From NCBI GenBank assembly GCA_944322615.1, contig CALUPH010000002.1, positions 124,001 to 188,000 on the forward strand: a DNA stretch of 64,000 nucleotides. The letters run 5' to 3'. Both the position numbers and the translations under genes were made by a program. Source of the stretch: Candidatus Gastranaerophilales bacterium. Lineage in GTDB: Bacteria; Cyanobacteriota; Vampirovibrionia; Gastranaerophilales; Gastranaerophilaceae. Under the pieces are notes generated by a model, which worked only from the letters and a program-made list of their open reading frames with translations, searched no databases and was not told where the DNA came from. Below, in pieces: positions 34,299 through 45,090 of the stretch (positions are counted from its first letter, which is position 1; each line of letters starts with the position of its first letter).

Positions 34299-36011
34299 AT
34301 GAGCATAGAAGAAATAATAAAAACAGCCAAAGGGACAGAAAAAGCAGATTTAGTAATCAAAAATGCACAGATTATAAATGTATTATCTGAAGAAATATAT
34401 ACAGCAGATATAGCGATAAAAGACGGAATAATAGCAGGTATAGGGAATAACTATAAAGGTAAAAACGAAATTGATGCAAAAGGAAAATACGTAAGTCCAT
34501 CATTTATAGATGGACACGTACACATTGAAAGTTCTATGCTGCTACCATCTGAATATGCAAAAATGGTAGTACCCACAGGAACAACAACAATAGTTGCTGA
34601 TCCGCATGAAATATCAAACGTAATAGGTCTTCACGGAATAAGTTTTATGCGTGAAGCTTCGAAAGATTTGCCTTTAGATGTATATATGACCCTTCCTTCT
34701 TGTGTACCGGCAACTCCATATGAAACATCAGGTTTTGAATTAAACAGTTATGATTTATCACTTTTAATAGATAGTCCTTGGGTTTTAGGTCTTGCAGAAA
34801 TGATGAACTACCCGGGTGTTGTAAATCTTGATAAAGAAGTTCTATCAAAAATAAAACTTGCTCTTGAAAAAAGAAAAAGAATAGATGGACATGCACCATA
34901 TTTATCAGGTAAAGATTTGTGTGCTTATGTTGCTTCAGGTGTTTCATCAGATCATGAATGCACAAACCCATCTGAAGCAATTGAAAAATTAAGACTTGGA
35001 ATGTATTTAATGGTAAGAGAAGGAAGTGCAGCTAAAGATTTAGATGCATTAATTCCTGTATTAAAAGAATTTCCGACAAGAAAATGCATTTTTGTAACAG
35101 ATGACCGTTATCCATCTGCCTTAAAGGAACACATAAATATGATGGTAAGAAGATCTGTTGAAAAAGGCATAAATCCAATCAAAGCAATCCAAATGGCAAG
35201 TATAAATACAGCAGAATATTTTGGATTAAAAAATCTTGGAGCAATTGCTCCCGGATATAAGGCAGATTTATTACTACTGGATAATTTAGAGACATTCAAA
35301 CCTCAAACCGTAATAAAAGATGGTAACATTGTTGCTCAAGACGGAAAAATGGCGATTAATATTGATAGTAAAACTCTTTCTTCACTTCGAGGTACAGTAA
35401 ATATAAGATGGCTTGAAAAAGAAGATATTAAAATTAAAGCACTATCAAATAAAGTAAAAACAATTGAAGTAACAGATGGTCAGTTAGTAACAAAATGCAT
35501 TGAAGGAAAGATAAATATACAAGACGGATATGCACAAAGTAATCTTGATGAAGATGTTTTAAAAATCCTTGTAATTGAAAGACATAAAGCGAGCGGTAAT
35601 ATAGGCAAAGGATTTGTTAAAGGTTTCGGACTCAAATCAGGAGCTATTGCTTCAACTGTTGCACACGATTCACATAATATGATTGTAATCGGAACAAATG
35701 ATGATGATATGTTCAAAGCGATAAAAGAACTTGTAAAATCTCAAGGCGGAAAAGTAATAGTAAAAGATGGCGAAGTTTTAGCCAAACTTGAACTACCAAT
35801 AGCAGGTATAATGTCTGAAGAAAGTTCTGATACTGTTATAAGAAAAAGCGAAGAATTAAAAAATGCCGAAAAACTTATCGGCTGTTCATTGCAAGAACCA
35901 TTTATGACAATGGCGTTTCTTTCTTTATCGGTAATTCCTGAACTAAAACTTACAGATAAAGGACTTATGGATGTTTTAAATAATAAATTTACAGAATTAT
36001 TTATTAATTAA
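34299..36011 (+). CDS. ade: Adenine deaminase
   Basis: 570 residues from ATG 34299, which follows AAAGGAG; an in-frame ATG at 34272 has no such site. Converts adenine to hypoxanthine and ammonia. Amidohydrolase-fold signatures are DGHVHIESSML (metal His pair), VADPHEISNV, and DGHAPYLSG, then DHE and TDDRYP. The C-terminal domain with VAHDSHNMIVIGTNDDDM and GGKVIVKDGEVLA is specific to the bacterial Ade type. The last 15 bases overlap the end of the convergent DUF2142 gene. Confidence 0.96.
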   Translation: MSIEEIIKTAKGTEKADLVIKNAQIINVLSEEIYTADIAIKDGIIAGIGNNYKGKNEIDAKGKYVSPSFIDGHVHIESSMLLPSEYAKMVVPTGTTTIVADPHEISNVIGLHGISFMREASKDLPLDVYMTLPSCVPATPYETSGFELNSYDLSLLIDSPWVLGLAEMMNYPGVVNLDKEVLSKIKLALEKRKRIDGHAPYLSGKDLCAYVASGVSSDHECTNPSEAIEKLRLGMYLMVREGSAAKDLDALIPVLKEFPTRKCIFVTDDRYPSALKEHINMMVRRSVEKGINPIKAIQMASINTAEYFGLKNLGAIAPGYKADLLLLDNLETFKPQTVIKDGNIVAQDGKMAINIDSKTLSSLRGTVNIRWLEKEDIKIKALSNKVKTIEVTDGQLVTKCIEGKINIQDGYAQSNLDEDVLKILVIERHKASGNIGKGFVKGFGLKSGAIASTVAHDSHNMIVIGTNDDDMFKAIKELVKSQGGKVIVKDGEVLAKLELPIAGIMSEESSDTVIRKSEELKNAEKLIGCSLQEPFMTMAFLSLSVIPELKLTDKGLMDVLNNKFTELFIN

Positions 36012-37379
36012 GAATGTTCCGTACTTTATATAATTATCCATTAAATATCTATCTAAACCTAATACATTATAGAAATTATTTAGCGCAAGACAACTGGTTA
36101 TAAGCATATAAATAATAGAAATTAATAATAATATTTTGTATATTTTTATAATTTTGTCACTGAAATTAAATTTATTATTTGCAAACACAATAAATAATAA
36201 TGGAAGCATAGATATTAAATAGCGGCCTTGAAAACCGCTGATTATTTTAGCATCAGGGTTTGACCAATATATTAAAAGATTATATTGAGCAATAAAGTAA
36301 GCAAATAAAAATACTATTAGCGCTGTTATTTTTAGACCATAAGATATCTTTTCTTTTAGAAAAATAAACATAGAGGAAAAAGACATAAAAGCAAGAACAT
36401 AAACTTCAGGTCTTAAATATATGTGTACCCAACCAAAAACCCCTATTGTTTGGAAAAAATAACTTTGTAAATTAATAATAGTAGTAATACAAACTTTATT
36501 GAAAGTTTCAAATGGTTCTTTTAATAAGAAAAAAGAGTCATTGATTACAAAATAATCCGGATGCAAATTTTTAGGATTAATGGCAACCCAAATTTGACAA
36601 ATAATTAATGTTATAAAAATTAATATTCCTATACATAAACCTTTTTTAAGTTTGAACTCTCTTGAAAATTTAGGAAGAAAAGGCAATAAAGCTAAAGGAT
36701 AAACCAATCCTTTACAAAATGCACCGATTATTGAAAAAACACTTAAAATACTAAAATCACGTTTAGTTATTTCACTTTTACTAAATATCAATTTAAAAAT
36801 TAAAGCAAAGAATAAGAAAGCAAACCCATTGTTAAAAGAATCAGCACTATAACTCATTCCCTCATATAAAGCCATTGGTAATAAAGCGATATACATAAAA
36901 GGATATTTGAATACGGGTGTAAATTTTATCGCAAAAGCAGAAAGTAAAATATATAAAAGTAAATTGCAAAATCTTCCCAGATAAAATAATATATTACCAT
37001 CTTGAGTAAAAAAACTACCTATCTTTATTCCAAGTGAAGATGCAATATACATTATTGCAGAATTACGAGAAGCGAAATGAAAATTATTATTATCTCTTTT
37101 CAAAATATCGGATTTTTCTTCAGGATGTTTCTTTATATAATTTGATTTATCTATATTCTGAAAATAATTGTCATACTTTGTAGTTTTTACAGGCTTCTTA
37201 CTGTAAAATATAAAATCAGCAATCTCACATGCCCGAAGCAAATGATGCGGTTCATCAGGAACTTCAAATGGGGGTGTTTTAAATAAAAATATACTTCCAA
37301 ATATAAAAGCTAAAATAAAAAATATTTTTTCCGGTTTTTCTAAGATTTTATTCAAAATTAAATCAAATCTTATCTGCAT
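35997..37379 (-). CDS. DUF2142-like polytopic membrane protein
   Basis: 460 residues from ATG 37379. About ten to twelve hydrophobic segments. The first extracytoplasmic loop begins with PPFEVPDEPHHLLRACEI, which matches the PP-x-PDE-x-H signature of DUF2142 proteins. By fold these are thought to be GT-C-like and are found with polysaccharide genes, but no reaction is proven. It is the last gene of the gyrA-ridA-dtd string, 15 bases after dtd, and overlaps ade in convergent orientation. Confidence 0.8.
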   Translation of the reverse strand: MQIRFDLILNKILEKPEKIFFILAFIFGSIFLFKTPPFEVPDEPHHLLRACEIADFIFYSKKPVKTTKYDNYFQNIDKSNYIKKHPEEKSDILKRDNNNFHFASRNSAIMYIASSLGIKIGSFFTQDGNILFYLGRFCNLLLYILLSAFAIKFTPVFKYPFMYIALLPMALYEGMSYSADSFNNGFAFLFFALIFKLIFSKSEITKRDFSILSVFSIIGAFCKGLVYPLALLPFLPKFSREFKLKKGLCIGILIFITLIICQIWVAINPKNLHPDYFVINDSFFLLKEPFETFNKVCITTIINLQSYFFQTIGVFGWVHIYLRPEVYVLAFMSFSSMFIFLKEKISYGLKITALIVFLFAYFIAQYNLLIYWSNPDAKIISGFQGRYLISMLPLLFIVFANNKFNFSDKIIKIYKILLLISIIYMLITSCLALNNFYNVLGLDRYLMDNYIKYGTFLINK

Positions 37380-37394
37380 CGTCAATACCTTAAA

Positions 37395-37844
37395 TCAATT
37401 TAATAATGGAGCATTAATAATAAAAGTAACAGGTCCGTTGTTTAAAAGATTTATCTGCATATGAGCACCAAAAACTCCTGTTTTAACAGGAATTTCATGT
37501 TCTTCCACTTTTGAAATAAAATATTCATACATTATTTTAGCTTCATCAGGCTTCATTGCATTATCAAAACTTGGACGAGTCCCCTTTTTTATATCTGCAC
37601 ATAAAGTAAACTGAGAAACTATAAGCATTTCACCATTAATATCTTTTATGGAAAGATTCATCTTCTCATTCTCGTCAGGAAAACATCTTAATGCACAAAG
37701 TTTATTTGCAAGCCATTCAGCTTGTTCTTTTGTATCATTCTTTTCCGCACCAAATAGAACCAAATAACCTCTATCTATTGAACTGAATAATTTATTTTCA
37801 ATAGTAACAGAAGCATTATCAACTCTTTGAACTACAAGTTTCAT
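37395..37844 (-). CDS. dtd: D-aminoacyl-tRNA deacylase
   Basis: 149 residues. Removes D-amino acids and glycine mischarged onto tRNA. The two family signatures are present: SQFTLCAD (the SQxTL motif) and NNGPVTF (the Gly-cisPro or NxGP motif). The N-terminus [16 protein letters not shown] and length are standard. The start overlaps the ridA stop by one base (TAATG). Confidence 0.97.
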   Translation of the reverse strand: MKLVVQRVDNASVTIENKLFSSIDRGYLVLFGAEKNDTKEQAEWLANKLCALRCFPDENEKMNLSIKDINGEMLIVSQFTLCADIKKGTRPSFDNAMKPDEAKIMYEYFISKVEEHEIPVKTGVFGAHMQINLLNNGPVTFIINAPLLN

Positions 37845-38218
37845 TACTTAACCGCAATTACTTCTATTTCAGCTAAAGCACCTTTAGGCAATTCTTTTGC
37901 AGCAACACAAGAACGAGCAGGTTTTGAAATAAAAGCTTTTTCGTATAAAGAATTAAATACCGCAAAATCTTTCATTTCTGCAATAAAACAAGTTGTTTTT
38001 ACAACATCTTCAAAACCATATCCTGCTGCTTCAAGTAATCCTTTTATATTCTTTAGTATCTGATTTGTTTGTTCTTCAATTGTTCCGCCAATAAACTCAT
38101 TAGTTTCGGGATTAATTGCAATCTGACCTGAACAATATAATGTATTTCCGCACTGATAAGCTTGTGAATAAGGACCTATTGCTTTAGGAGCCTTATCTGT
38201 TGAGATAATCTTATTCAT
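37844..38218 (-). CDS. ridA: RidA-family enamine/imine deaminase
   Basis: 124 residues from ATG 38218, inside the end of gyrA (8-base overlap). Hydrolyses reactive 2-aminoacrylate and related enamines/imines, by-products of PLP enzymes such as serine/threonine dehydratases. The motifs [34 protein letters not shown] are typical, with the conserved Arg that binds the substrate carboxylate. Confidence 0.95.
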   Translation of the reverse strand: MNKIISTDKAPKAIGPYSQAYQCGNTLYCSGQIAINPETNEFIGGTIEEQTNQILKNIKGLLEAAGYGFEDVVKTTCFIAEMKDFAVFNSLYEKAFISKPARSCVAAKELPKGALAEIEVIAVK

Positions 38219-40754
38219 TATCAATATCTCCCAATTTATTTTGTATTGCTTGCTCTACATTTTCATTCATAGTTTCTTCACTATATGAATCCTTAGTATC
38301 AGTAACAACAATTTTATTTACAGCCATTACAGAATCGTTTTCCATTAAGTTTTGAATTCTAACACCTGTAGCAGGTCTGCCTTGGCGTGATACATCACTA
38401 GCCTTAATTCTTGAAACTATACCGTTTTGAGTAACAACCATAATTTCATCATCTTCTTCTACAACAGTTAAAGCAACCAATCTTGATGAAGCTGTTTTAA
38501 ATTTAGTAGCTATTAAACCAATACCGCCTCTGTTTTGAGGTCTGAATTCTGACATTTTTGAACGTTTACCAAATCCGTCAGATGTTACAACCAATAAATC
38601 AGCATCAAAGTTTCTTGGTATAATATCACAGCCGATAATTGTATCTGCTGTTCTCAACTTCATTGAATTTACACCTCTTGCGCTTCTACCCAAAGGTCTT
38701 AAATCATCAATAGCAAATCTTATTGCCATACCGCAGCTTGTAGCAATAAATACTTCATCAGAATTATTTGCTTGTTTTACCCAATTCAAGCTGTCACCTT
38801 CTTCAAGCCCTATAGCGATTATGCCGTTCTTTCTTATTGAAGCAAAGTTATCCAAACCAATTCTCTTTATATAACCTTTCTTAGTTAGCATAATAAGATT
38901 TGAATTAGGATCAAAGTTTGATACAGGAACAACTGCTGTTATTTGTTCATCTTGTTCAAGCGGCAATACGTTTATTATAGGAAGACCTTTTGCTTGTCTT
39001 GATCCTTCAGGGAAGTCATATACATTCAAGCTATAAACGGTACCTTTACTTGAGAAGAACAATACTTTATCATGCATCATTGCAGTAAAGAAGTGTCCTA
39101 CATCATCGTCTTCTTTTGTTTTTATTCCGCCTTTACCTCTTGTTGCACGGTTTTGACGTTCAAATACATCTAAAGAAATACGTTTAATATAACCTTGACG
39201 AGTTATAAATACTGCCATTGGTATATTTGGAGTCAAATCTTCTATTGTCATTTCATCAGCTTCAGGAAGAATTTGAGTTTTTCTGTCATCTCCATATTTT
39301 TCTTTATCTTCATTTAACTCTTGTTTTATCAAGTTTAGAACTTTATTTCTATCAGCAAGTAACTCTTCATATTCTTGAATTTTCTTTTTCAATTCTTCAT
39401 ACTCAGCCTTGATTTTATCTTGTTCCAAACCTGTTAAACGTCTTAATTGCATTTCCAAAATAGCATTAGCCTGATCGACATCAAGACCAAATTTGGACAT
39501 AAGACCTATTCTTGCCTCGTCTGCTGTTTTAGATTTTTTAATTAACTCAATAACATCATCCAAGCTTGCTAAAGCAATTAACAACCCTTCTAAAATATGG
39601 GCTCTCATTTTTGCTTTTTTCAAGAAGAATAAAGTTCTTCTTGTAATAATCTCAACTCTGTGTTCAATAAATTCATTAAGAACTTCTAATAAATTCATTA
39701 ATCTTGGTTGTTGACCAACTAGAGCCAACATATTAACCCCAAATGTAGCTGTCAATTGAGTATATTTATAAAGATTATTTCTTACAACTTCAGGTTTTGC
39801 ATCACGTTTAAGTTCGATAACAATTCTCATACCATCACGGTCAGATTCATCACGTATATCAGATATACCATCAATTTTTTTATCTCTAACAAGTTCTGCT
39901 ATTTTGGTTATTAAAGCTGCTTTATTTACTTGATATGGAATTTCTGTAACAACAATAGCTGTTCTTGATTGACGTCCTCCGCCTGCCGGAATTTCTTCAA
40001 ATGTTGATATAGCAGACATTTTTATAGAACCACGACCTGTAGCATATGCTTTCCTGATTTCAGAAACGCCAATAATACTTGCCCCTGTAGGGAAATCAGG
40101 TCCTTTTACATGGTGCATAAGTTCATCAATTGTCAAATTAGGGTTATCAATCAACGCAATAGTACCGTCAACTATTTCGCACAAGTTATGAGGCGGAACA
40201 TTTGTAGCCATACCTACCGCAATACCAGAAACACCATTTAACAATAGCATAGGCAATCTAACAGGTAAAACGGATGGTTCTTCAAGTGAACCGTCAAAGT
40301 TCGGAACGAAATCAACTGTTTCACAATCAATATCAGCAAGCATAGAAGTTGTAATTTTATGCATTCTTGCTTCCGTATACCTCATAGCAGCAGCACCGTC
40401 ACCATCGACACTACCAAAGTTACCATGCCCGTCTACAGTAAGATATCTAGTTGAAAAATCCTGTGCCATTCTAACCAAAGATTCATAAACAGCTGTGTCA
40501 CCGTGGGGGTGATATTTACCTAAAACTTCACCAACGATTCTCGCACACTTTTTGAATGGTTTATCAGGTGTCATACCCAGTTCATTCATAGCAAATAGAA
40601 TACGTCTGTGAACAGGCTTCAAACCGTCTCTAACATCAGGAAGTGCTCTACCGATAATTACAGACATTGCATAATCTATATAACATTGTTTCATTTGTTC
40701 ACGTATATTAACCGGAACAATTTTTCCATCTTCAAAAAAATTCTGTTGAGCCAA
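38211..40754 (-). CDS. gyrA: DNA gyrase subunit A
   Basis: 847 residues. Breaks and rejoins DNA in negative supercoiling with GyrB. The catalytic Tyr is 126 (AAMRYTEAR). The quinolone region reads [10 protein letters not shown], with Thr at the position of E. coli Ser83. The C-terminal beta-pinwheel contains [17 protein letters not shown] at the place of the GyrA box (QRRGGKG in E. coli). From memory, the RATRGK form is usual in cyanobacteria. Head of the gyrA-ridA-dtd-DUF2142 string. Confidence 0.97.
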   Translation of the reverse strand: MAQQNFFEDGKIVPVNIREQMKQCYIDYAMSVIIGRALPDVRDGLKPVHRRILFAMNELGMTPDKPFKKCARIVGEVLGKYHPHGDTAVYESLVRMAQDFSTRYLTVDGHGNFGSVDGDGAAAMRYTEARMHKITTSMLADIDCETVDFVPNFDGSLEEPSVLPVRLPMLLLNGVSGIAVGMATNVPPHNLCEIVDGTIALIDNPNLTIDELMHHVKGPDFPTGASIIGVSEIRKAYATGRGSIKMSAISTFEEIPAGGGRQSRTAIVVTEIPYQVNKAALITKIAELVRDKKIDGISDIRDESDRDGMRIVIELKRDAKPEVVRNNLYKYTQLTATFGVNMLALVGQQPRLMNLLEVLNEFIEHRVEIITRRTLFFLKKAKMRAHILEGLLIALASLDDVIELIKKSKTADEARIGLMSKFGLDVDQANAILEMQLRRLTGLEQDKIKAEYEELKKKIQEYEELLADRNKVLNLIKQELNEDKEKYGDDRKTQILPEADEMTIEDLTPNIPMAVFITRQGYIKRISLDVFERQNRATRGKGGIKTKEDDDVGHFFTAMMHDKVLFFSSKGTVYSLNVYDFPEGSRQAKGLPIINVLPLEQDEQITAVVPVSNFDPNSNLIMLTKKGYIKRIGLDNFASIRKNGIIAIGLEEGDSLNWVKQANNSDEVFIATSCGMAIRFAIDDLRPLGRSARGVNSMKLRTADTIIGCDIIPRNFDADLLVVTSDGFGKRSKMSEFRPQNRGGIGLIATKFKTASSRLVALTVVEEDDEIMVVTQNGIVSRIKASDVSRQGRPATGVRIQNLMENDSVMAVNKIVVTDTKDSYSEETMNENVEQAIQNKLGDIDNE

Positions 40755-40891
40755 AACTTATACCCCTTTATGACAATTTATTATTAAATTTCTCACTCTC
40801 TCAAAAGTTCATGATACCTATATTGTAACACAAACAAGCTTTTGAGCAAATTATTAACAATCTTATTTCTTAATCTTTTTCAATAAAAATC

Positions 40892-41557
40892 TTATTGTAA
40901 TAGCAAACCGTATTTTCTTGCAATTTTTATTGTTTCATTATCCATTGCAACAGGAATCCCATTCATTTTAATATCACGCATATAAGCATATCTGTGCCTT
41001 CCGTCTCCAAAAGCGATTTCAGGATATTCTCCATAATCATTAATATATACTACAGGAGCATATATATTTTTACCTGTTTTTAAATACTCTTTTAAATTTT
41101 CGGTTCTTTCAGGCTGAGAAATATATCCCTCCTTGCCGACATAAGCAAAGCCATATTTCTCATATGCATTATCAAATTTTGTTGTATCTATTTCAACTAA
41201 TCTATAGCCTCTTAATTTATCCTCTGGTGACAATTCAACCCTTGATTTTATACTTTCAGAGGATTCAAGTAATTCTGAAAATGATTTTCTGGTAAAATTT
41301 ATACCTCTATTAGCAAGCATTGTCTCAATTTCATCATCTGCACCCTTATCTTCACCTATAAAATTTATAGTTGAATTTGCATAAGTATAATTTTCTTCAG
41401 GAATTTCTACTGAAGATGAAATTTTGTCTCCCAAAAAAGAATATCTATCTGATAAATCAATAATTTCATCAACTTTATTCGGATTTTCTTTAGCTTTTAC
41501 TACATATAAACTCTGAAAAGAAGGCTTAAGATTTCTGTTATAGTTATTAATTTGCAT
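40892..41557 (-). CDS. ParB/sulfiredoxin-like protein with the M-x-I-N N-terminal pattern
   Basis: 221 residues. The first 22 residues (MQINNYNRNLKPSFQSLYVV) match the recurring N-terminal motif. The middle is polar. The C-terminal part has APVVYINDYGEYPEIAFGDG followed by RHRYAYMRD and IPVAMD: the DGRHR at 185-189 is like the GxHR phosphate-binding motif of ParB-type and sulfiredoxin folds, which bind or hydrolyse nucleotides. There is no helix-turn-helix and no parA, so it is not a chromosome-partition ParB. Function unknown. An AAAGGAAA site precedes the ATG. Confidence 0.72.
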   Translation of the reverse strand: MQINNYNRNLKPSFQSLYVVKAKENPNKVDEIIDLSDRYSFLGDKISSSVEIPEENYTYANSTINFIGEDKGADDEIETMLANRGINFTRKSFSELLESSESIKSRVELSPEDKLRGYRLVEIDTTKFDNAYEKYGFAYVGKEGYISQPERTENLKEYLKTGKNIYAPVVYINDYGEYPEIAFGDGRHRYAYMRDIKMNGIPVAMDNETIKIARKYGLLLQ

Positions 41558-41662
41558 ATTTTATTTCCTTTTAACTGCATAAAACTCATAAATAGTAAAA
41601 ATTGCCAATAATTGTTCTTTTATATTTTTTTATCTTATAATTCACTTGTAAGAGAAAATATA

Positions 41663-42406
41663 ATGAAAAAAACATTGGCAGAAAATAAAAATATAAGAAA
41701 TATAATAGAAGAAACAAACCTAAAACATATTGCCATCATTATGGATGGAAACAGACGTTGGGCAAAAAACAGGATGTTACCGTCTGCAGCAGGTCATAAA
41801 ATGGGTGTTGAAGCTTTAAGAACAACACTAAAAGCCTGTAAGAAATTTGGCATTAAATATCTTACCGTTTATGCCTTCTCTACCGAGAATTGGAACAGAG
41901 CAAAGGAAGAAGTTGATTTTTTAATGTCTTTACTTGCAAAAACTATTGTTAAAGAAGTACCGGAATTTATAGAACAAGATATTAAACTTACTTTTATCGG
42001 CGACAGAAAATCACTTTCTAAAGAAATAAATGACGTACTTGAATACGGAGAAGATAAAACATCAAAATGCAATACATTAAATCTTCAAATTGCATTTAAC
42101 TACGGTTCAAGAATGGAAATTACAAATGCAGTAAAAGAAATTTGCAAAAAAGTTCAAAATGGACAACTTGAAATTTCAGATATTAACGAAAATACAATAG
42201 AAAGTGAACTCTATACCAAAAATCTTCCCGCTCCTGATTTATTAATCAGAACCGGCGGTGAAAAAAGAATAAGTAATTATTTACTATGGCAAGTTGCATA
42301 TTCAGAAATATATGTTACAGATAAATTCTGGCCTGAATTTGATGAAAATGAACTATCTGAAGCAATAATTGAATTTCAATCAAGAAATAGAAGATTTGGG
42401 AAATAA
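41663..42406 (+). CDS. uppS: Undecaprenyl diphosphate synthase
   Basis: 247 residues from ATG 41663; the frame also extends upstream from a TTG. Makes the C55 polyprenyl diphosphate carrier for wall and polysaccharide synthesis from FPP and IPP. Signatures: HIAIIMDGNRRWAK (catalytic Asp), AGHKMGVEALR, YAFSTENWNR, and RTGGEKRISNYLLWQ with YSEIYVTDKFWP. Three bases before rdgB. Confidence 0.96.
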   Translation: MKKTLAENKNIRNIIEETNLKHIAIIMDGNRRWAKNRMLPSAAGHKMGVEALRTTLKACKKFGIKYLTVYAFSTENWNRAKEEVDFLMSLLAKTIVKEVPEFIEQDIKLTFIGDRKSLSKEINDVLEYGEDKTSKCNTLNLQIAFNYGSRMEITNAVKEICKKVQNGQLEISDINENTIESELYTKNLPAPDLLIRTGGEKRISNYLLWQVAYSEIYVTDKFWPEFDENELSEAIIEFQSRNRRFGK

Positions 42407-42409
42407 AAT

Positions 42410-42991
42410 ATGATTAAGATAACTCTGGCGACTTCAAATCCGCATAAATTAGAAGAAATAAATGCAATTAATAAAAATAAAGATATCATTTTTGATGTAG
42501 TTAAGGGAGATTTTAATCCTGTAGAAGACGGTAAAAATTTTGAAGAAAACGCTGCTATAAAAGCAAAAGAAGCTGCAAAAATAATGAAAACATTTTGTTT
42601 GGCAGACGATTCAGGACTTTGTATTGATGCTTTAGAGGGACGCCCCGGTATACATTCTGCAAGATATGCTCAAACTCAAAAAGAAAAAATAGAAAAACTT
42701 TTAGCAGAAATGAAAAATGTACCATATGACTGGAGAAGTGCTCATTTTGTTTCATCTATGGTTTTAGTTAATGCAGATGGAGAAATAATCCACACACAAA
42801 CAGGTAAAGTATTTGGCTATATAGATGATTCTCCCAAGGGAACAAATGGTTTTGGTTATGATCCTATATTTTTTATTCCGTCAAAGAACCAAACAATGGC
42901 AGAACTTCCTAATGAAGAGAAGAATAAAATTTCACATAGAGCTAACGCCCTAATCCCTATGCTTGAATGGATTGAAGAAAATTTATTATAA
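42410..42991 (+). CDS. rdgB: XTP/dITP diphosphatase (non-canonical purine NTPase)
   Basis: 193 residues. Removes ITP, dITP and XTP from the nucleotide pool. The motifs LATSNPHKLEEI, FEENAAIKAK, LADDSGLCIDAL and RPGIHSARYA are those of the HAM1/RdgB family; GFGYDPIFF and SHRANAL complete the active site. Cotranscribed with uppS; one base separates it from the convergent XRE gene. Confidence 0.96.
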   Translation: MIKITLATSNPHKLEEINAINKNKDIIFDVVKGDFNPVEDGKNFEENAAIKAKEAAKIMKTFCLADDSGLCIDALEGRPGIHSARYAQTQKEKIEKLLAEMKNVPYDWRSAHFVSSMVLVNADGEIIHTQTGKVFGYIDDSPKGTNGFGYDPIFFIPSKNQTMAELPNEEKNKISHRANALIPMLEWIEENLL

Positions 42992-42992
42992 A

Positions 42993-43274
42993 TTATTCAT
43001 CAGTTAATAAAAAATTTTCAGGCAATTCTTTCTCTATCAACATAACAAAATCAGAAGGTTTCACACCTAATGCTTCTGCAACTTTCCATACAGAAATAAA
43101 CATAGGGCTATTGGATGCAGATTCCATTCTGCTTAATAAAGATTTTTGAATTTCATATTCATCAGCAAGCATTCTTTGTGATTTTAATTTTTCTTTACGA
43201 AGTTTTTTTATAGTTGTAGAAATTGCTTGTATTAACAGTTTTTCTTTTATTAGATTTTTACTGTTTTGATACAT
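42993..43274 (-). CDS. XRE-family helix-turn-helix regulator
   Basis: 93 residues. A lambda-Cro/XRE helix-turn-helix is clear (LRKEKLKSQRMLADEYEIQ, then SLLSRMESASNSPMFISVWKVAEALG). There is no sensor domain. Small XRE proteins of this type bind operators as dimers; the target is not evident, and the gene itself is the only one on its strand before the 43318 gene. The frame extends to a probable ATG at 43274. Confidence 0.85.
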   Translation of the reverse strand: MYQNSKNLIKEKLLIQAISTTIKKLRKEKLKSQRMLADEYEIQKSLLSRMESASNSPMFISVWKVAEALGVKPSDFVMLIEKELPENFLLTDE

Positions 43275-43317
43275 TCTTAAACCCCTATAATTTAATCAAG
43301 TTTACATTGTATATCTA

Positions 43318-44892
43318 TTATGCTTTTTTATTTTCAGGTTGTTCAAATTCTCTCAACCCCGGAGCTTTTGTACTACCTGTTCTTTTAGCAGTAATAGCAT
43401 ACTGCAATTTCGGAATTGCAACACCTAATGCTAAAGCAGAAATACCTATTGCTATTGCTCTAAATCCTGTTGACATCATAAAGCTTTTCTTTGACAATTT
43501 ATCAAGAAGATTTTTATCTATAATACCGTTATTTGTTTTATTTGCCGCTTCAATGACAGATCTTGCATAATCATCTATATTATCTCTAAACTTAGTAATC
43601 TTTTTCATAGGAATAAATTTATACGGATTTGTTAAAGCTTCACCAAATTTAGTTTTAAATACACTTTTCATAAATGATGGTTCACTTATTGCACCATTTT
43701 TCAAAACATCCGCAACTTGCTGCTTTGTTAATACTGCACCGACTCCTGCTTGTTTTGGCTGCAGTTTAGAAAGTTCTGTAGCTTTCTTAATTAATGTTTC
43801 ATCAGTTATATGTTTACTCAATTCGGATAAAGATATAACATCAGAGTTAAATGGCAGTTTTGATAATAATTCTACAGCCTTATCATCAAGTTTTCCAAGT
43901 GTTTTTGCCGCAAATTCTTTTACACCTATTGTTCCGAATGTTCCATCCGCTTGTTTTATTTGTTCCAAACACATATTGTGAACTTGTTTTGCAGCAACAG
44001 TATCTATTGATGTACTCTTTGCACTACCTGTTATTTTTTGCAACAAAGAATATATTATAGGCGTACTAGCAATATAGAAAAACGAAGATGCAGTATCTCT
44101 GAATAAATATTCTAACCCCTCATCTTTATTTCTTGAAGTAGTAACACGACCAGCCAATATTCCGACATCACTTGATAATAATTTACATATCTTGTTACCT
44201 TCCAAATAATGCGCTACCGTAGTTATTGCATTAGGAGAAATTCCTCTAAAAGCAGGCTTTTCCTGAGATGAGAACTTTTTATTAAACTCATCAAAAGATA
44301 CAGAAGCAAATTGAGAGTATTTATCATCATTGTTAATATTTTTTGATTGTGAATTATTTCCCTTATGCATTAATTTTCTTGTAATTGCCTGATTGATTTT
44401 TGGAAGAGCAAACCCGACAAATCCTGTTGCCAATAAAGTTGATAATATGATTTTTGAGAATTTAAATACAGCAAGCTTTTTTTCTAATTTCTTCAAAGCA
44501 TCTGTATCTTTAACTTTTTCTGATAAATCATCAACCAAATTGTTAAAAGGCGTTCTTAAGGCGTCTTTACCAACATCGAATTCAGTTGTAGGAAGTTTTA
44601 GTACATGTGTACCTATCTTATCTCCGATGTTATTGAAAATATCAACACCTTTCATCCAAAAAACAGCAGAAACAATGTCATCAAAAGCTCTTTCTCTAAG
44701 TTCTGCACTACCGCCACGTTTATATGCATTATATCCTCGTCCTCCGGTAACTGCTGATTCAAGCAGAATAGTAGAAGCTAAAGCATCTTGATCTGCAAGA
44801 GTCCTGACTATTTCTCTTGCACCTTTATTACTAACTTGATATTTTTTGTTATTACTGTTTTCTTGACTAACTGATATTCTATTTATTTGCAT
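43318..44892 (-). CDS. Large membrane protein with the M-x-I-N N-terminal pattern and an internal repeat
   Basis: 524 residues, function unknown. The N-terminus MQINRISVSQENSNNKKYQV is polar and fits the motif group. Three hydrophobic regions: about 145-165, about 268-288 and about 475-496. The first and the last are followed by near-identical stretches, GFALPKINQAITRK (160-173) and GVAIPKLQYAITAK (490-503), so the ends of the protein may be pseudo-symmetric. A central segment has AGRVTTSRNKDEG and EYLFRDTASSFFYIASTP. No catalytic motif is seen. Its own transcription unit, upstream of the XRE gene. Confidence 0.75.
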   Translation of the reverse strand: MQINRISVSQENSNNKKYQVSNKGAREIVRTLADQDALASTILLESAVTGGRGYNAYKRGGSAELRERAFDDIVSAVFWMKGVDIFNNIGDKIGTHVLKLPTTEFDVGKDALRTPFNNLVDDLSEKVKDTDALKKLEKKLAVFKFSKIILSTLLATGFVGFALPKINQAITRKLMHKGNNSQSKNINNDDKYSQFASVSFDEFNKKFSSQEKPAFRGISPNAITTVAHYLEGNKICKLLSSDVGILAGRVTTSRNKDEGLEYLFRDTASSFFYIASTPIIYSLLQKITGSAKSTSIDTVAAKQVHNMCLEQIKQADGTFGTIGVKEFAAKTLGKLDDKAVELLSKLPFNSDVISLSELSKHITDETLIKKATELSKLQPKQAGVGAVLTKQQVADVLKNGAISEPSFMKSVFKTKFGEALTNPYKFIPMKKITKFRDNIDDYARSVIEAANKTNNGIIDKNLLDKLSKKSFMMSTGFRAIAIGISALALGVAIPKLQYAITAKRTGSTKAPGLREFEQPENKKA

Positions 44893-45090
44893 CGATTATT
44901 ATTTTTATCCAATAGCCTTTTCAAAATGGTTAAAAATAGTAATAAACTTTTTTTGCTAGTTTGTTTCAATTTTTAATATTTTAAATTTTTCATTTACTTT
45001 ATTTTTTTAGATTATATAATAAACTTACTCACTAATCCTCTAAGCAGATTGTTACATTGACAATACTGACATTAGAAAGGGAAATACATT

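Noticed and set aside
40892-41557. Chromosome-partition ParB
   Set aside because: Only the DGRHR-type motif is shared; the helix-turn-helix, dimer domain and parA are absent.
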